Below the pieces are notes generated by a model. The model was not told the DNA's origin. It searched no databases and saw nothing but the letters and a program-made list of their open reading frames with translations. DNA of 64,000 nucleotides. It comes from Peptoniphilaceae bacterium (GTDB taxonomy: Bacteria > Bacillota > Clostridia > Tissierellales > Peptoniphilaceae). Position 1 is the stretch's first letter, and each line of letters starts with the position of its first letter. A program made the translations under genes and the position numbers. This document shows, one piece after another, positions 26,999-36,270 of this stretch. Location: assembly GCA_022779285.1 (NCBI GenBank), contig JALFST010000024.1:1-64000 (forward strand), in the 5' to 3' direction.

Positions 26999-27169
26999 AT
27001 GGCATACGTAATTAAAGATACTTGTATCGCATGTGGCGCTTGCCAGCCGGAGTGCCCGACTGACTCGATTTCTGAGGGAGATATCTACGTAATCAATCCG
27101 GATACCTGCATCGATTGCGGTAGCTGTGCAGCAGTTTGCCCGACCGACTCACCGGTTCCTGAGGAATAA
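26999..27169 (+). CDS. fdx: Clostridial 2[4Fe-4S] ferredoxin
   Basis: 56 aa from ATG 26999 with GGAGGAG upstream; this start gives the classic length and N-terminus (MAYVIKDTCIACGACQPECP). Two CxxCxxCxxxCP motifs (CIACGACQPECP, CIDCGSCAAVCP) bind two [4Fe-4S] clusters. It is a low-potential soluble electron carrier for anaerobic fermentation. Its own promoter and terminator make it a monocistronic, probably highly expressed gene. The acidic C-terminus PVPEE is typical. Confidence 0.95.
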   Translation: MAYVIKDTCIACGACQPECPTDSISEGDIYVINPDTCIDCGSCAAVCPTDSPVPEE

Positions 27170-27180
27170 TTTACTTAGTA

Positions 27181-27210
27181 AAAAAAGAGGGGCTTCGGCC
27201 CCTTTTTTTT
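27181..27210 (+). terminator. Terminator of fdx
   Basis: GGGGC-TTCG-GCCCC (27189-27202) with A-run before and T8 after. Confidence 0.92.
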
Positions 27211-27240
27211 GTTTGATTTTTCAAAAAAGAGGTGTGTAGG

Positions 27241-28092
27241 ATGACAAACGAAAACGGACTTCTGGTGCTCATTCCGACGCCGATCGGCAATTTAGAGGAT
27301 ATCACCTTACGCGCATTGCGCTATCTGCGCGAGGCGGATGTCATAGCATGCGAGGATACAAGGCATACGAGCATTCTCCTTCGGGAATATCATATTGAGA
27401 AACCGCTCCTTTCCTACCATGAGCACAACGAACGGTCACGAAGCGGAGAAATTTTGGATCGTGTCGAGGCGGGAGAAAAAATTTGTGTGGTTTCCGATGC
27501 GGGAACGCCCGGAATCTCGGATCCCGGACAGACGGTTTTGAGCGAAGCGATCAGACGAGGTCTGCCATATACCGTGTTGCCGGGACCGTCTGCAGCGATC
27601 ACGGCCTTTGTGGCATCGGGACTGGGAGAGGGACATTATCTGTTTTGGGGCTTTCTGCCCAGAAAGGGGGCGGAACGTCAGCATACGCTGGAAATCATGG
27701 ATCAGCTTTCTGTTCCGACGGTTATCTACGAGGCGCCTCATCGCATTCGTCATACGATGGAAGAGCTGGCACAGCGCTGGCCGGATCGAGAGTACGTACT
27801 CATTCGTGAGTGGACAAAGCAATTCGAAGAGGCGATTCATGTTACAGGAGATGCTCTGGATCCGGAAAAGATACCGGAACGAGGTGAATATGCGGTAGTC
27901 ATCGGTGCGGCGCAGCCGGAAGAGGGCTGGAGTGAGGAGCGCATCTTGAAGCGCCTTGAGCAAGAGCTGGCGAAGGAAAATACATTGCGAGATGCCGTAA
28001 AGGCGGCGGCAAGGGCCTCGGGTGCGGGGAGAAATGAAGTGTATGCGCTGGCGTTGGAATGGCAAAAAAACAGAAGGGCAGATGAGCTCTAA
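27241..28092 (+). CDS. rsmI: 16S rRNA 2'-O-methyltransferase RsmI
   Basis: 283 aa from ATG 27241 (GAGGTG upstream). SPOUT-unrelated tetrapyrrole-methylase fold, with PTPIGNLEDITLRAL at the N-terminus, CEDTRHT and SDAGTPGISDPG, and the SAM-binding PGPSA loop. It methylates the ribose of C1402 in 16S rRNA. The C-terminal HTH-like tail ends in ALEWQKNRR. The tmk to rsmI neighbourhood is conserved in Firmicutes. Confidence 0.94.
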   Translation: MTNENGLLVLIPTPIGNLEDITLRALRYLREADVIACEDTRHTSILLREYHIEKPLLSYHEHNERSRSGEILDRVEAGEKICVVSDAGTPGISDPGQTVLSEAIRRGLPYTVLPGPSAAITAFVASGLGEGHYLFWGFLPRKGAERQHTLEIMDQLSVPTVIYEAPHRIRHTMEELAQRWPDREYVLIREWTKQFEEAIHVTGDALDPEKIPERGEYAVVIGAAQPEEGWSEERILKRLEQELAKENTLRDAVKAAARASGAGRNEVYALALEWQKNRRADEL

Positions 28093-28169
28093 AAATAACA
28101 AAAAAGTATCGAGAATATTACAATATTGAAATATTCCCACAATACTTGACGGGAAAACGAATATCAAAA

Positions 28170-28197
28170 TTGCCAAATCCCAAAAAAAGACTATACT
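28170..28197 (+). promoter_or_regulatory. Promoter of the 3D-like surface protein gene
   Basis: TTGCCA (28170-28175), 16-bp spacer, TATACT (28192-28197). The leader downstream has GTAAC/GTTAC inverted repeats (28212-28227), a possible regulator site. Confidence 0.6.
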
Positions 28198-28290
28198 AAT
28201 TACGATTTTTGGTAACAAAATAGTTACGAACGCACCGTGACAATGTTACAGAACAAAAATCATAGACAAGCACTTTTTTAGGGAGGCTAT

Positions 28291-29253
28291 ATGCAAATAA
28301 AAAAGCTACTTAAGGGGCAGCTGCGCCTGATGGCGGGCATCCTCGTTATCAGCTGTATTACCGGGTCATGGGCATATGCTCAGAGACCAAAGGAAATTGA
28401 TCTGACAATTGACGGCACAAGGGCAGAGCTTTTTACCACAGAAAAAAATATCCGGGAGGCTCTTTTGAAGAGCGGATATACGGATTTAGAAGGCGCAGAA
28501 TCTACAACTGCATTGGATAACAAGGTTGAGGACGGCATGGAGCTCAGCGTTCGCACCCTCAAAACGATCACAATCAGGGATGCAGGTGTTGATCGAATCC
28601 TGGACACATTGGCAACGAATGTCGGCGAGCTTTTACAGGAACAAAATATCACCTTGAATCAGGATGATACTATTGAGCCTGCACGAAGTGCCGCGTTGAA
28701 AGAAGGAGATGTCATTGTCATCGATCGCTATGAGACGACGACGACCAGCGAAAATCAACCCGTGGACTATGAAACGAAGACGGTTTCGGATGATTCTCTT
28801 TTTGCCGGTGACACCCGGGTTGTTACGGAAGGTGTCAGTGGTACTCGTGAGATTGTTACGGCAACCACTACGAAAAACGGTGAGGTGATCTCTACGGAGG
28901 TCGTTTCCGATACCGTCACTCAAGAGCCGGTAACCGAGGTAATCGCAAAGGGAACCAAGACGGCGCCAAAGTCGGAGAAGCTCTATTCTCTTGCACAATT
29001 TCGATTTCAGGGAGTGGTAAATTATTCGGGATACAAGTACACGTATTATTCGCAAAGTGTGCTTCCGGGCGGCGGCCTGCGCATTCCGGGACGTCATATC
29101 AATGCCGACGGGTATGTTTGTGACGGCGACGGATATATTGTTTTGGCAGGCAGTGCGGCAATGGGAACGGTTTATCCAACACCATTCGGCGCATTGGGAA
29201 AAATATATGATCGCGGAACCACAGGAAATCATCTGGATGTATATATTCGATAA
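28291..29253 (+). CDS. Secreted YabE-like protein: DUF348, G5 and 3D-like domains
   Basis: 320 aa. A signal peptide or membrane anchor covers residues 1-31 (hydrophobic core LRLMAGILVISCITGSWAYA). Next come DUF348-type ubiquitin-like repeats (about 35-150, pattern ITLNQDDTIEP...GDVIVIDRYE) and a G5-like domain (about 150-230). The C-terminal domain has GGGLRIPGRHINADGYVCDG and ends GKIYDRGTTGNHLDVYIR, reminiscent of the 3D barrel of Rpf/YabE/MltA-like cell-wall enzymes. It probably acts in peptidoglycan remodelling outside the membrane, though activity of this 3D variant is unproven. It has its own promoter. Confidence 0.78.
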   Translation: MQIKKLLKGQLRLMAGILVISCITGSWAYAQRPKEIDLTIDGTRAELFTTEKNIREALLKSGYTDLEGAESTTALDNKVEDGMELSVRTLKTITIRDAGVDRILDTLATNVGELLQEQNITLNQDDTIEPARSAALKEGDVIVIDRYETTTTSENQPVDYETKTVSDDSLFAGDTRVVTEGVSGTREIVTATTTKNGEVISTEVVSDTVTQEPVTEVIAKGTKTAPKSEKLYSLAQFRFQGVVNYSGYKYTYYSQSVLPGGGLRIPGRHINADGYVCDGDGYIVLAGSAAMGTVYPTPFGALGKIYDRGTTGNHLDVYIR

Positions 29254-29288
29254 TCGGATGGGAAGTTGAAAATCCATAAAACAGATTC

Positions 29289-29320
29289 GAAAGGAGTTCG
29301 CCGGTGCGGCTCCTTTTTGT
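29289..29320 (+). terminator. Terminator after the 3D-like protein gene
   Basis: AAAGGAG pairs with CTCCTTT around CGC/GCG, followed by a T-rich run. Confidence 0.85.
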
Positions 29321-29325
29321 TTTTC

Positions 29326-29355
29326 TTGACATTGCTTCCGTGACATCATTATCAT
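29326..29355 (+). promoter_or_regulatory. glmM promoter
   Basis: TTGACA (29326-29331), 18-bp spacer, TATCAT (29350-29355), about 30 bp before the glmM start. Confidence 0.7.
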
Positions 29356-29384
29356 TAAAATAGGAATTCTATGAGGAGGGAACC

Positions 29385-30761
29385 ATGAAATACTTCGGTA
29401 CGGACGGCTTTCGCGGAGAGGCAAATATGGACCTGACGGCGGAGCACGCCTATCGCATCGGTCGTTTTTTGGGTCACTATTACCAGGAGGAGCTGGAAAA
29501 AAAGAGAGAGCGCGGCAGAAGTCTGCCGGAGCGTGCCCCGATTGTAATCGGAAAGGATACGCGCCGATCCAGTTATATGTATGAAAATGCTTTAGCAACG
29601 GGAATTACAACAAGTGGAGCGGATGCCTATCTCATGCATGTTACAACAACGCCAAGCGTCTCCTATGCAGTGCGTGCGGATGATTTTTCCTGTGGCATCA
29701 TGATTTCCGCAAGCCACAATCCATATTACGACAATGGAATCAAAATCATCGGGCCGGACGGCGCAAAAATGGATGAGGAGATTCTGGAAAGGATTGAAGA
29801 ATATATCGATCGTGAAAAGGATGATCTTCCACTGGCAACACGTGAAAAAATCGGCATGGTCAGCGATTATACCTTTGGCAGAAATCGCTATATAGGATAT
29901 CTGATGCAGACGGTGAGAAGATCCTTTAAAAGACTGCGCATCGGGCTGGACTGTGCCAACGGCGCAGCGTTTACCATTGCTAAAAATGTTTTTGATGCGC
30001 TTGGCGCGGAAACCGTTGTGATCAATGATCGCCCCGACGGTTTGAATATTAACCTGGAAGCGGGCTCCACTCATATCGAAGGACTTGTGGCGCTTGTCAA
30101 GAGGGAAAAGCTGGATTGCGGTTTTGCCTTTGACGGCGATGCGGATCGCTGTATCGCCGTCGATAATCATGGAGAGGTTGTGGACGGAGATGCGATTATC
30201 TATCTTTGTGCGGCCAACATGAAGGAAATGGGTCAGCTTCCGCAAAACATGGCGGTGACAACAATCATGTCCAATTTCGGACTTTATAAGGCATTGGAAC
30301 GGATCGGCATTCAATCCGTAAAAACACCTGTAGGCGATAAATATGTGGCGGCAGAGATGCTGGAGCATGGGTATGCCATCGGCGGAGAGCAATCCGGACA
30401 CATTATTTTCTCCAAATATGCGACTACGGGGGATGGCGTATTAACGGCATTGCGTGTCACAGAAACCATGGTCGAGCTGAAAACCGACCTGGCATCCTTA
30501 CATTCCGATTTTGTTCGCTATCCGCAGGTATTGAAAAATGTCCGCGTCAAGGATAAGGAGGCGGTTCTCGGCAATGCGCACGTAAAAGAGCGCATTGATC
30601 AGGTGAATGTGACATTGGGAGAGGATGGCCGAACGGTTGTGCGTCCTTCCGGAACGGAGCCTGTGCTTCGTGTGATGGCGGAGCATCTTGATGCCGCAAC
30701 ATGTGAAAGGGCAGTGGAGGATATTATTTCCGCCATTGCGGAAGCGGGGTTAATGGCTTGA
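29385..30761 (+). CDS. glmM: Phosphoglucosamine mutase
   Basis: 458 aa. It begins KYFGTDGFRGEAN. The active-site phosphoserine is in SASHNPYYDNGIK, the Mg2+ loop is DGDADRC, and the C-terminal phosphate loop is RPSGTEPVLRV. It converts glucosamine-6-P to glucosamine-1-P on the route to UDP-GlcNAc, which feeds both peptidoglycan and the polysaccharide locus at the left of the window. The stop overlaps the next gene's TTG start. Confidence 0.95.
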   Translation: MKYFGTDGFRGEANMDLTAEHAYRIGRFLGHYYQEELEKKRERGRSLPERAPIVIGKDTRRSSYMYENALATGITTSGADAYLMHVTTTPSVSYAVRADDFSCGIMISASHNPYYDNGIKIIGPDGAKMDEEILERIEEYIDREKDDLPLATREKIGMVSDYTFGRNRYIGYLMQTVRRSFKRLRIGLDCANGAAFTIAKNVFDALGAETVVINDRPDGLNINLEAGSTHIEGLVALVKREKLDCGFAFDGDADRCIAVDNHGEVVDGDAIIYLCAANMKEMGQLPQNMAVTTIMSNFGLYKALERIGIQSVKTPVGDKYVAAEMLEHGYAIGGEQSGHIIFSKYATTGDGVLTALRVTETMVELKTDLASLHSDFVRYPQVLKNVRVKDKEAVLGNAHVKERIDQVNVTLGEDGRTVVRPSGTEPVLRVMAEHLDAATCERAVEDIISAIAEAGLMA

Positions 30762-31999
30762 GGTTTTCAGAAGATGTCATCGGTCTGCTCCGGCGAATCG
30801 AGAGCCGTGGATATGAGGCGTGGGTCGTGGGCGGCGCTGTACGCGATCAGCTGCTGGGATTGCCTGCTCATGATGTGGATCTGACCACCGATGCTCATCC
30901 CGGCCAAATTTGTGAGATTTTCCCGGATCTCCGGACGATTGACGTCGGCAGAGCATATGGCACGATTCGTGTGATTTATCATGAGAACGTATATGAAATC
31001 ACGACGTACCGTGCAGAAGGCGATTATCGGGATGGAAGACACCCCGATGAAATTGAATTTTCCAAGCATATTGAAGACGATCTGATGCGGCGCGATTTTA
31101 CGATGAATGCAATGGCATGGCATCCGGAGCGAGGGTTGCTGGACCTTTTCGGAGGACAGAGGGATTTGTCGGAGGGCCGGCTTTGCGCTGTGGGCAATGC
31201 GGAGGAGCGTATCGCGGAGGATGCGCTCCGTATGATGCGAGCCGTCCGCTTTGCGGCACGGTTTGCACTGACCTTGGACAAGGATCTTTTTCATGCCATT
31301 CAAGTCCATCATAAGAGAATTCGTCTTGTCTCTGTGGAACGATGCTTTGATGAGATGGAACGCATGATGTCCGGTGAGCATGCGGGAGAGGCGATCAGCC
31401 TTTTGGAGAACACGGGCTTGCTGTCGGATCTGATCCCGGAGCTCGTACTCTTTCCATCGTATGAAAAATTATTGAAAATTTTACCGCCGAATCCGAATCT
31501 GCGTTGGGCCGGACTGTTTTTTCAAGTACCGGATGCGCCAGGAGTCTCTAAAAAAATTCTCAAGCGGCTGCGTGCATCCGGGGAAAGGATGCATGGCGTC
31601 AGTACAATATTGGAAGAATCGAAGGTTCCCCTGCCAAGCTCTTTGGCGGATACACAGCGCACGCTGGGAAAATGGGGCAAGAGAGCCGGGGAAATTTTAG
31701 CCTTTTATGAAGGCGTGCTTCAATGGCGACAGAGCGAGGGAGAAAACTGCGAAAATTCGGCACAGATGTTGAACATTTTTCTCCGTAACATGGATATAAT
31801 TAAAGAGAAGAAGCTGCCGATTTCCATTCGGGATTTAGCCGTTTCCGGCAAGGATCTTTTAGCTGCGGGTTTTTCTCCGGGTAAGGGGATCGGTGACACC
31901 CTCGCATTTCTGCTTGAAGAGGTGGTAGAAGGCCGAATTGCAAATACCGAGGCTGTACTTTTAGAAAAAGCGGTTCAAAGAAAGGAACAAGGGAGATGA
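30758..31999 (+). CDS. cca: CCA-adding tRNA nucleotidyltransferase
   Basis: 413 aa from TTG 30758 overlapping the glmM stop (TTGA); no in-frame ATG is available before the first motif. The class II nucleotidyltransferase head has GGAVRDQLLG and DVDLTTDA. RRDFTMNAMAW and ERIAEDALRMMRAVRFAARF form the neck. It adds or repairs the 3' CCA of tRNAs. The C-terminal part is diverged. The next gene starts inside its stop codon (ATGA). Confidence 0.9.
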   Translation: MRFSEDVIGLLRRIESRGYEAWVVGGAVRDQLLGLPAHDVDLTTDAHPGQICEIFPDLRTIDVGRAYGTIRVIYHENVYEITTYRAEGDYRDGRHPDEIEFSKHIEDDLMRRDFTMNAMAWHPERGLLDLFGGQRDLSEGRLCAVGNAEERIAEDALRMMRAVRFAARFALTLDKDLFHAIQVHHKRIRLVSVERCFDEMERMMSGEHAGEAISLLENTGLLSDLIPELVLFPSYEKLLKILPPNPNLRWAGLFFQVPDAPGVSKKILKRLRASGERMHGVSTILEESKVPLPSSLADTQRTLGKWGKRAGEILAFYEGVLQWRQSEGENCENSAQMLNIFLRNMDIIKEKKLPISIRDLAVSGKDLLAAGFSPGKGIGDTLAFLLEEVVEGRIANTEAVLLEKAVQRKEQGR

Positions 32000-32823
32000 T
32001 TCCGAAAATTATTGTGGATGGCGCCTGTGACACGGGAAAGGTTGTCGATGCATGGACAGATGTGACTCGCGTTCCGCTCTATATCAGTGTGAACGGCAAG
32101 GATTTTTTTGATGACGGCTCGCTGGATACTGTGGATCTGATTCAGAATATCAAGGAAGATGAGTCGATCGCCAAGACGGCAGCAGTTTCTCCGGGAAGCT
32201 TTATGGAGGCGGTAGGCAACTCTATGGAGGCGTTTATCGTGACGTGCTCGAGCAAGCTTTCCAGCACTTATTCAAATGCGGTCTTTGCGGCAAAGGAGCT
32301 GATGGAGGAGGGCAAAAAAATTCACGTGTTCGACTCCTGGTCAGAAGGGCCGGCTGAGGTCTCTCTTGTAGAAAAAATTCGTCAATGGATTTCCGAAAAG
32401 GTGGACTTCGACGAGATCGTGTGCCGGGGAGAGGAGTTTCGAAATAAGCTTCACACATTCTTTGTATTGGAGGATCTGTCTACGTTGACAAAGTCGGGAA
32501 GAATGCCCAAGCTTGCTGTGAAAGCAGCCTCTCTTCTGTCCATTGTTCCGATTTGCGCAGGAGACGAAGGAACCATTGCGATTCGGGATCTGAGACGGGG
32601 TATCAACTCTGCCATCAAATGTCTGGTGTCGCATATCATCAATGCCAATATCGATTTTTCCGAGCGCACTCTTTATATTTCTCATGTCAACAATCTCCCG
32701 CGTGCGGAAAAAGTCCGGGAAATGGTAAGGGGACACAATCTGTTTCATAAGATTGAGATTTGTGAAGCAGGCGGTATCACAACCGTTTATGCGAATCAAG
32801 GCGGCATTGTCGTAGCTTTCTAA
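31996..32823 (+). CDS. DegV family fatty-acid-binding protein
   Basis: 275 aa. It has CSSKLSSTYSNAVFAA, the lipid carboxylate-binding region, and LEDLSTLTKSGRMPK followed by ISHVNNLPRAE. DegV/FakB proteins bind a fatty acid for phosphorylation by FakA. The usual N-terminal DSxxD is DGACD here, a mild deviation. It starts in the cca stop codon, so it is co-translated with cca. The ligand is unknown. Confidence 0.88.
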   Translation: MIPKIIVDGACDTGKVVDAWTDVTRVPLYISVNGKDFFDDGSLDTVDLIQNIKEDESIAKTAAVSPGSFMEAVGNSMEAFIVTCSSKLSSTYSNAVFAAKELMEEGKKIHVFDSWSEGPAEVSLVEKIRQWISEKVDFDEIVCRGEEFRNKLHTFFVLEDLSTLTKSGRMPKLAVKAASLLSIVPICAGDEGTIAIRDLRRGINSAIKCLVSHIINANIDFSERTLYISHVNNLPRAEKVREMVRGHNLFHKIEICEAGGITTVYANQGGIVVAF

Positions 32824-32832
32824 GGAAAAACA

Positions 32833-32866
32833 GAAAACAGCGCCGAGCAAATCGGGGCTGTTTTTC
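32833..32866 (+). terminator. Terminator after degV
   Basis: AAAACAGC pairs with GCTGTTTT, with an inner CCGA/TCGG stem, then T-run. Confidence 0.87.
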
Positions 32867-32940
32867 TATCCGCTGCGGCTGCTTACCTGACAGCAGAATT
32901 TCGTTCAGGAGAGGCGATATCGTTTCAATAGAGAAAATTG

Positions 32941-32949
32941 TGGTATAAT
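32941..32949 (+). promoter_or_regulatory. Extended -10 promoter of the tig-clp-lon operon
   Basis: TGGTATAAT (32941-32949) is a perfect extended -10; upstream TTTCAA (32923-32928) is a weak -35 at 15 bp. No CtsR or CIRCE operator is visible between it and the gene. Confidence 0.7.
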
Positions 32950-32990
32950 ACTGAAATAATGTGCATATTTAGGATATGAAGGAGAAAAGA

Positions 32991-34337
32991 ATGACAGCAA
33001 AACTGATTTCACATGAGAACGACAAAGCGGTATACACGGCGGAAATTGAATGGCCGGCCTTTGAAAATGCACTCAACGACGCATTCAAGAAAAATCGTGG
33101 CCGCTTTAGCATCCCGGGATTTCGCAAGGGTCATGCTCCTCGTAAAATTATTGAAATGAACTATGGCGAGGGCGTTTTTTACGATGAGGCACTGAATGCG
33201 CTGCTTCCCGATGTGTTGGATGCCGCAACGGAAGAGCTCAAGCTGGAGGTGGTAGGCCGCCCCGATGTGGATGTCAAGGAGTTGGAAAAGACAAAGCCCA
33301 TCGTGTTGGAAATTTCGGTGGACACCATGCCTCACCCGGCGCTCGGCGATTATCACGGCATGGAGGTGACGCGCGCAAATAACGAGGTTACCGATGAGCA
33401 GATAGATCATGAGATTCTCCATGAGAGAGAAAAAAATTCCATCATGAAGCCGGTTACGGATCGTGCGGCACAAAACGGAGACACGGTTACGATCGACTAC
33501 AATGGAACTGTGGACGGTGTGGCGTTTGAAGGCGGAAGTGCTGAAAAGCAGGATCTTGTTCTGGGCTCCGGAACTTTTATTCCGGGATTTGAAGATCAGA
33601 TCGCAGGACATAATCAGGGGGATGCATTTGATGTCAATGTTACATTCCCGGAGGATTATCACGAGAAAAAGCTTGCCGGAAAAGCGGCGGTATTTGCAAC
33701 GAAGCTTCAAGAGATTCAGGAAAAAGAGCTCCCGGAGGCGGATGATGAATTTGCCCAGGATGTATCTGAATTTGATACATTTGCAGAATACCGTGACTCC
33801 GTTAAGAAACAGCTTCAGGAGCGCGCAGATGAAAATGCAAAGGCAATGCAGGAAAATGATGCGGTGCGCAAGCTCGTGGAAATTTCCGATGTTCATGTGC
33901 CTCATTCCATGATTGATGAACAGGTTGAAGTGGAAATCCGCAGCATGGCAAATCAAATCCAGCAGATGGGAATTCCCTTTGATCAGTACCTCCGCTATTC
34001 CGGTCAGACCATGGAGCAGCTTCGTGCACAATATCATCCTCAGGCGGAAGCGCGTGTTGCAGGAGATCTGGTGCTGCAAAGCCTGGTAGATGAGCAGAAA
34101 TTCGAAGCCAGCGAGGAGGAAATCAACGAAGAGCTTCAAAAGCTTGCAAAGCAATATAATGCACAGAATCCGGAAGATTTTATCAAACGGATGAAAGAGA
34201 TGAACAATGAGCATCTTGTTGCAGATGACGTGCGTAAAAAGAAAGCAATCGACTACCTTATGACGCAGGTCAAGCTGGTAGATGCTCCGGTAGAAAAAAA
34301 CGAAGAAAAGGCATCGGACGAAGAAAAGAAGGACTGA
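32991..34337 (+). CDS. tig: Trigger factor
   Basis: 448 aa from ATG 32991 (AAGGAG upstream). It has an N-terminal ribosome-binding domain with the [10 protein letters not shown] signature (residues about 40-50), a central FKBP-type prolyl isomerase domain ([11 protein letters not shown]...FIPGFEDQI), and a long helical C-terminal chaperone domain. The tail is acidic and Lys-rich. It is a ribosome-associated chaperone. First in the tig-clpP-clpX-lon-ysxC protein-quality operon. Confidence 0.95.
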   Translation: MTAKLISHENDKAVYTAEIEWPAFENALNDAFKKNRGRFSIPGFRKGHAPRKIIEMNYGEGVFYDEALNALLPDVLDAATEELKLEVVGRPDVDVKELEKTKPIVLEISVDTMPHPALGDYHGMEVTRANNEVTDEQIDHEILHEREKNSIMKPVTDRAAQNGDTVTIDYNGTVDGVAFEGGSAEKQDLVLGSGTFIPGFEDQIAGHNQGDAFDVNVTFPEDYHEKKLAGKAAVFATKLQEIQEKELPEADDEFAQDVSEFDTFAEYRDSVKKQLQERADENAKAMQENDAVRKLVEISDVHVPHSMIDEQVEVEIRSMANQIQQMGIPFDQYLRYSGQTMEQLRAQYHPQAEARVAGDLVLQSLVDEQKFEASEEEINEELQKLAKQYNAQNPEDFIKRMKEMNNEHLVADDVRKKKAIDYLMTQVKLVDAPVEKNEEKASDEEKKD

Positions 34338-34395
34338 TTTTTTCTTGAGGACGAAAATCAGAGCCTCAGCCGATGCATTCAGAAAGGACGGTAAT

Positions 34396-34980
34396 ATGCC
34401 ACTCGTACCAACAGTGATTGAGCAAACGAATCGCGGTGAACGCGCCTATGATATCTATTCCCGCTTATTGGAGGAGCGCATTATCTTTGTAACAGGACAG
34501 ATCGAAACGCAGATGGCCAATCTTATCGTTGCCCAGCTGCTTTATCTTGAATCCAAGGATCCCAACAAAGACATTCAGCTTTATATCAATTCGCCGGGAG
34601 GAGAGGTGACGGCGGGCCTTGCGATTTTCGATACGATGAATTACATCAAAAGCGATGTTTCCACGATTTGTATCGGCATGGCGGCCAGCATGGGAGCTGT
34701 TTTGTTGGGTGCCGGAAAAAAAGGAAAGCGCTTTGCTCTTCCGAATGCAGAGATTATGATCCACCAGGTTTTGGGCGGCGTCCAGGGACAGGCATCGGAT
34801 ATCGAAATCGAAACGCGCAAGATTTTGCAAATGAAAAAGACGTTGAATCAGATACTGGCCGATTCCACAGATAAGAAGCTTGAACAGGTCGAAAAGGACA
34901 CCGACCGCAACTATTGGCTGACCTCAGAGGAGGCCAAGGAGTATGGATTGATCGATCAGGTCATCACATCAATGAAATAA
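34396..34980 (+). CDS. clpP: ATP-dependent Clp protease proteolytic subunit, Asn in place of triad Asp
   Basis: 194 aa from ATG 34396 (AAAGGACGG upstream; a longer frame from TTG 34345 is less likely). Active-site Ser98 is in [11 protein letters not shown] and His123 in MIHQ. The third triad residue, normally Asp in the DTxRDxF block, reads Asn172 (DTDRNYW, codon AAC at 34909-34911). Listeria ClpP1 is a known ClpP with a Ser-His-Asn triad and is poorly active alone. ClpX-dependent proteolysis is expected, but activity may need a second ClpP encoded elsewhere. It sits 12 bp before clpX. Confidence 0.93.
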   Translation: MPLVPTVIEQTNRGERAYDIYSRLLEERIIFVTGQIETQMANLIVAQLLYLESKDPNKDIQLYINSPGGEVTAGLAIFDTMNYIKSDVSTICIGMAASMGAVLLGAGKKGKRFALPNAEIMIHQVLGGVQGQASDIEIETRKILQMKKTLNQILADSTDKKLEQVEKDTDRNYWLTSEEAKEYGLIDQVITSMK

Positions 34981-34992
34981 TTAGGAGGACAT

Positions 34993-36270
34993 ATGGCGGA
35001 TTTTCAGGAAGAGCAGGCTCGCTGCTCTTTTTGCGGAAAGACAACCAAAGAAGTCGACCATATGTTTGCAGGACCGGGCGGCGCATTCATCTGTAACGAA
35101 TGCGTCGCTCTGTGTTCTGAGATGATGGACGAACAGAACAAGGAAAAAGCCGTATCGCACAATACCAAGGGACTGCCGACGCCCGTTGAGATCAAGGAAG
35201 CGCTGGATGAATATGTGATTGAGCAGGATGAGGCGAAGAAAACACTCGCGGTCGCGGTATATAATCACTATAAAAGAATATACTGCAAAGAAGAGTCCGA
35301 TGTAGAAATTCAAAAGTCCAATATTTGCCTGCTCGGGCCTACGGGTTCAGGCAAAACGCTTTTAGCACAGACGCTGGCACGGATGCTTCATGTACCCTTT
35401 GCGATTGCGGATGCCACTACGGTGACGGAAGCGGGATATGTGGGCGAAGACGTTGAAAACATCATTTTGAAGCTCGTGCAGGCGGCGGATTATGATGTGG
35501 AGCTGGCACAGCGCGGCATCATCTATATCGACGAAATCGATAAGATTGCACGAAAATCGGAAAATCCGTCGATTACAAGAGATGTGAGCGGCGAGGGCGT
35601 TCAACAGGCTCTGCTCAAATTGATTGAAGGAACGGTTGCCAATGTACCTCCGCAAGGGGGAAGAAAGCATCCCATGCAGGAGTATATCTCCGTAGACACC
35701 AGCAATATTCTCTTTATCGTAGGCGGCGCCTTTGCAGGAATTGAAAACACAATCCGCAAGCGCCGTGATCAGAATCCGATCGGATTTAATCAAACGATCA
35801 CGGATCGTTCCCATGAGACGATCTCCGAGACATTAGCGGAGGTGATTCCTGAGGATCTGATGAAATTCGGCTTAATTCCGGAGCTTATCGGACGAATTCC
35901 CGTAATTGTAGCTTTAAATGAGCTTTCGGTAGACAGCCTCAAGCGCATTTTGGTAGAGCCGAAAAATGCATTGGTAAAGCAGTATAAAGAGTTATTCCGT
36001 TTGGACGGAGTGGACTTAGAGGTGCAAGAGGATGCCCTGGAGGCCATTGCCGAGAAAAGCTATCTCCGGAAGATGGGGGCACGCGGATTGCGTTCCATTA
36101 TGGAGGCAATATTGCGTGAGCCCATGTACAAGGTTCCCGGCAATCCGGCGGTACGTCAGGTTGTGATCACCAAGGAGTCGGTAGAAAACAACGAATCTCC
36201 GCGTATCTTAAAAGAGAATGAGGTGATCGGTCAGCAGCGCATGAACCTGCATGCAAAAGAGGAGATATGA
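34993..36270 (+). CDS. clpX: ClpX ATPase
   Basis: 425 aa. The N-terminal C4 zinc finger is [11 protein letters not shown] and CNECVALC. The AAA+ domain has Walker A GPTGSGKT, Walker [11 protein letters not shown], and the ClpP-docking IGF loop in RDQNPIGF. It unfolds substrates and feeds them to ClpP. GGAGGACAT precedes the ATG. The stop overlaps lon (ATGA). Confidence 0.97.
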   Translation: MADFQEEQARCSFCGKTTKEVDHMFAGPGGAFICNECVALCSEMMDEQNKEKAVSHNTKGLPTPVEIKEALDEYVIEQDEAKKTLAVAVYNHYKRIYCKEESDVEIQKSNICLLGPTGSGKTLLAQTLARMLHVPFAIADATTVTEAGYVGEDVENIILKLVQAADYDVELAQRGIIYIDEIDKIARKSENPSITRDVSGEGVQQALLKLIEGTVANVPPQGGRKHPMQEYISVDTSNILFIVGGAFAGIENTIRKRRDQNPIGFNQTITDRSHETISETLAEVIPEDLMKFGLIPELIGRIPVIVALNELSVDSLKRILVEPKNALVKQYKELFRLDGVDLEVQEDALEAIAEKSYLRKMGARGLRSIMEAILREPMYKVPGNPAVRQVVITKESVENNESPRILKENEVIGQQRMNLHAKEEI

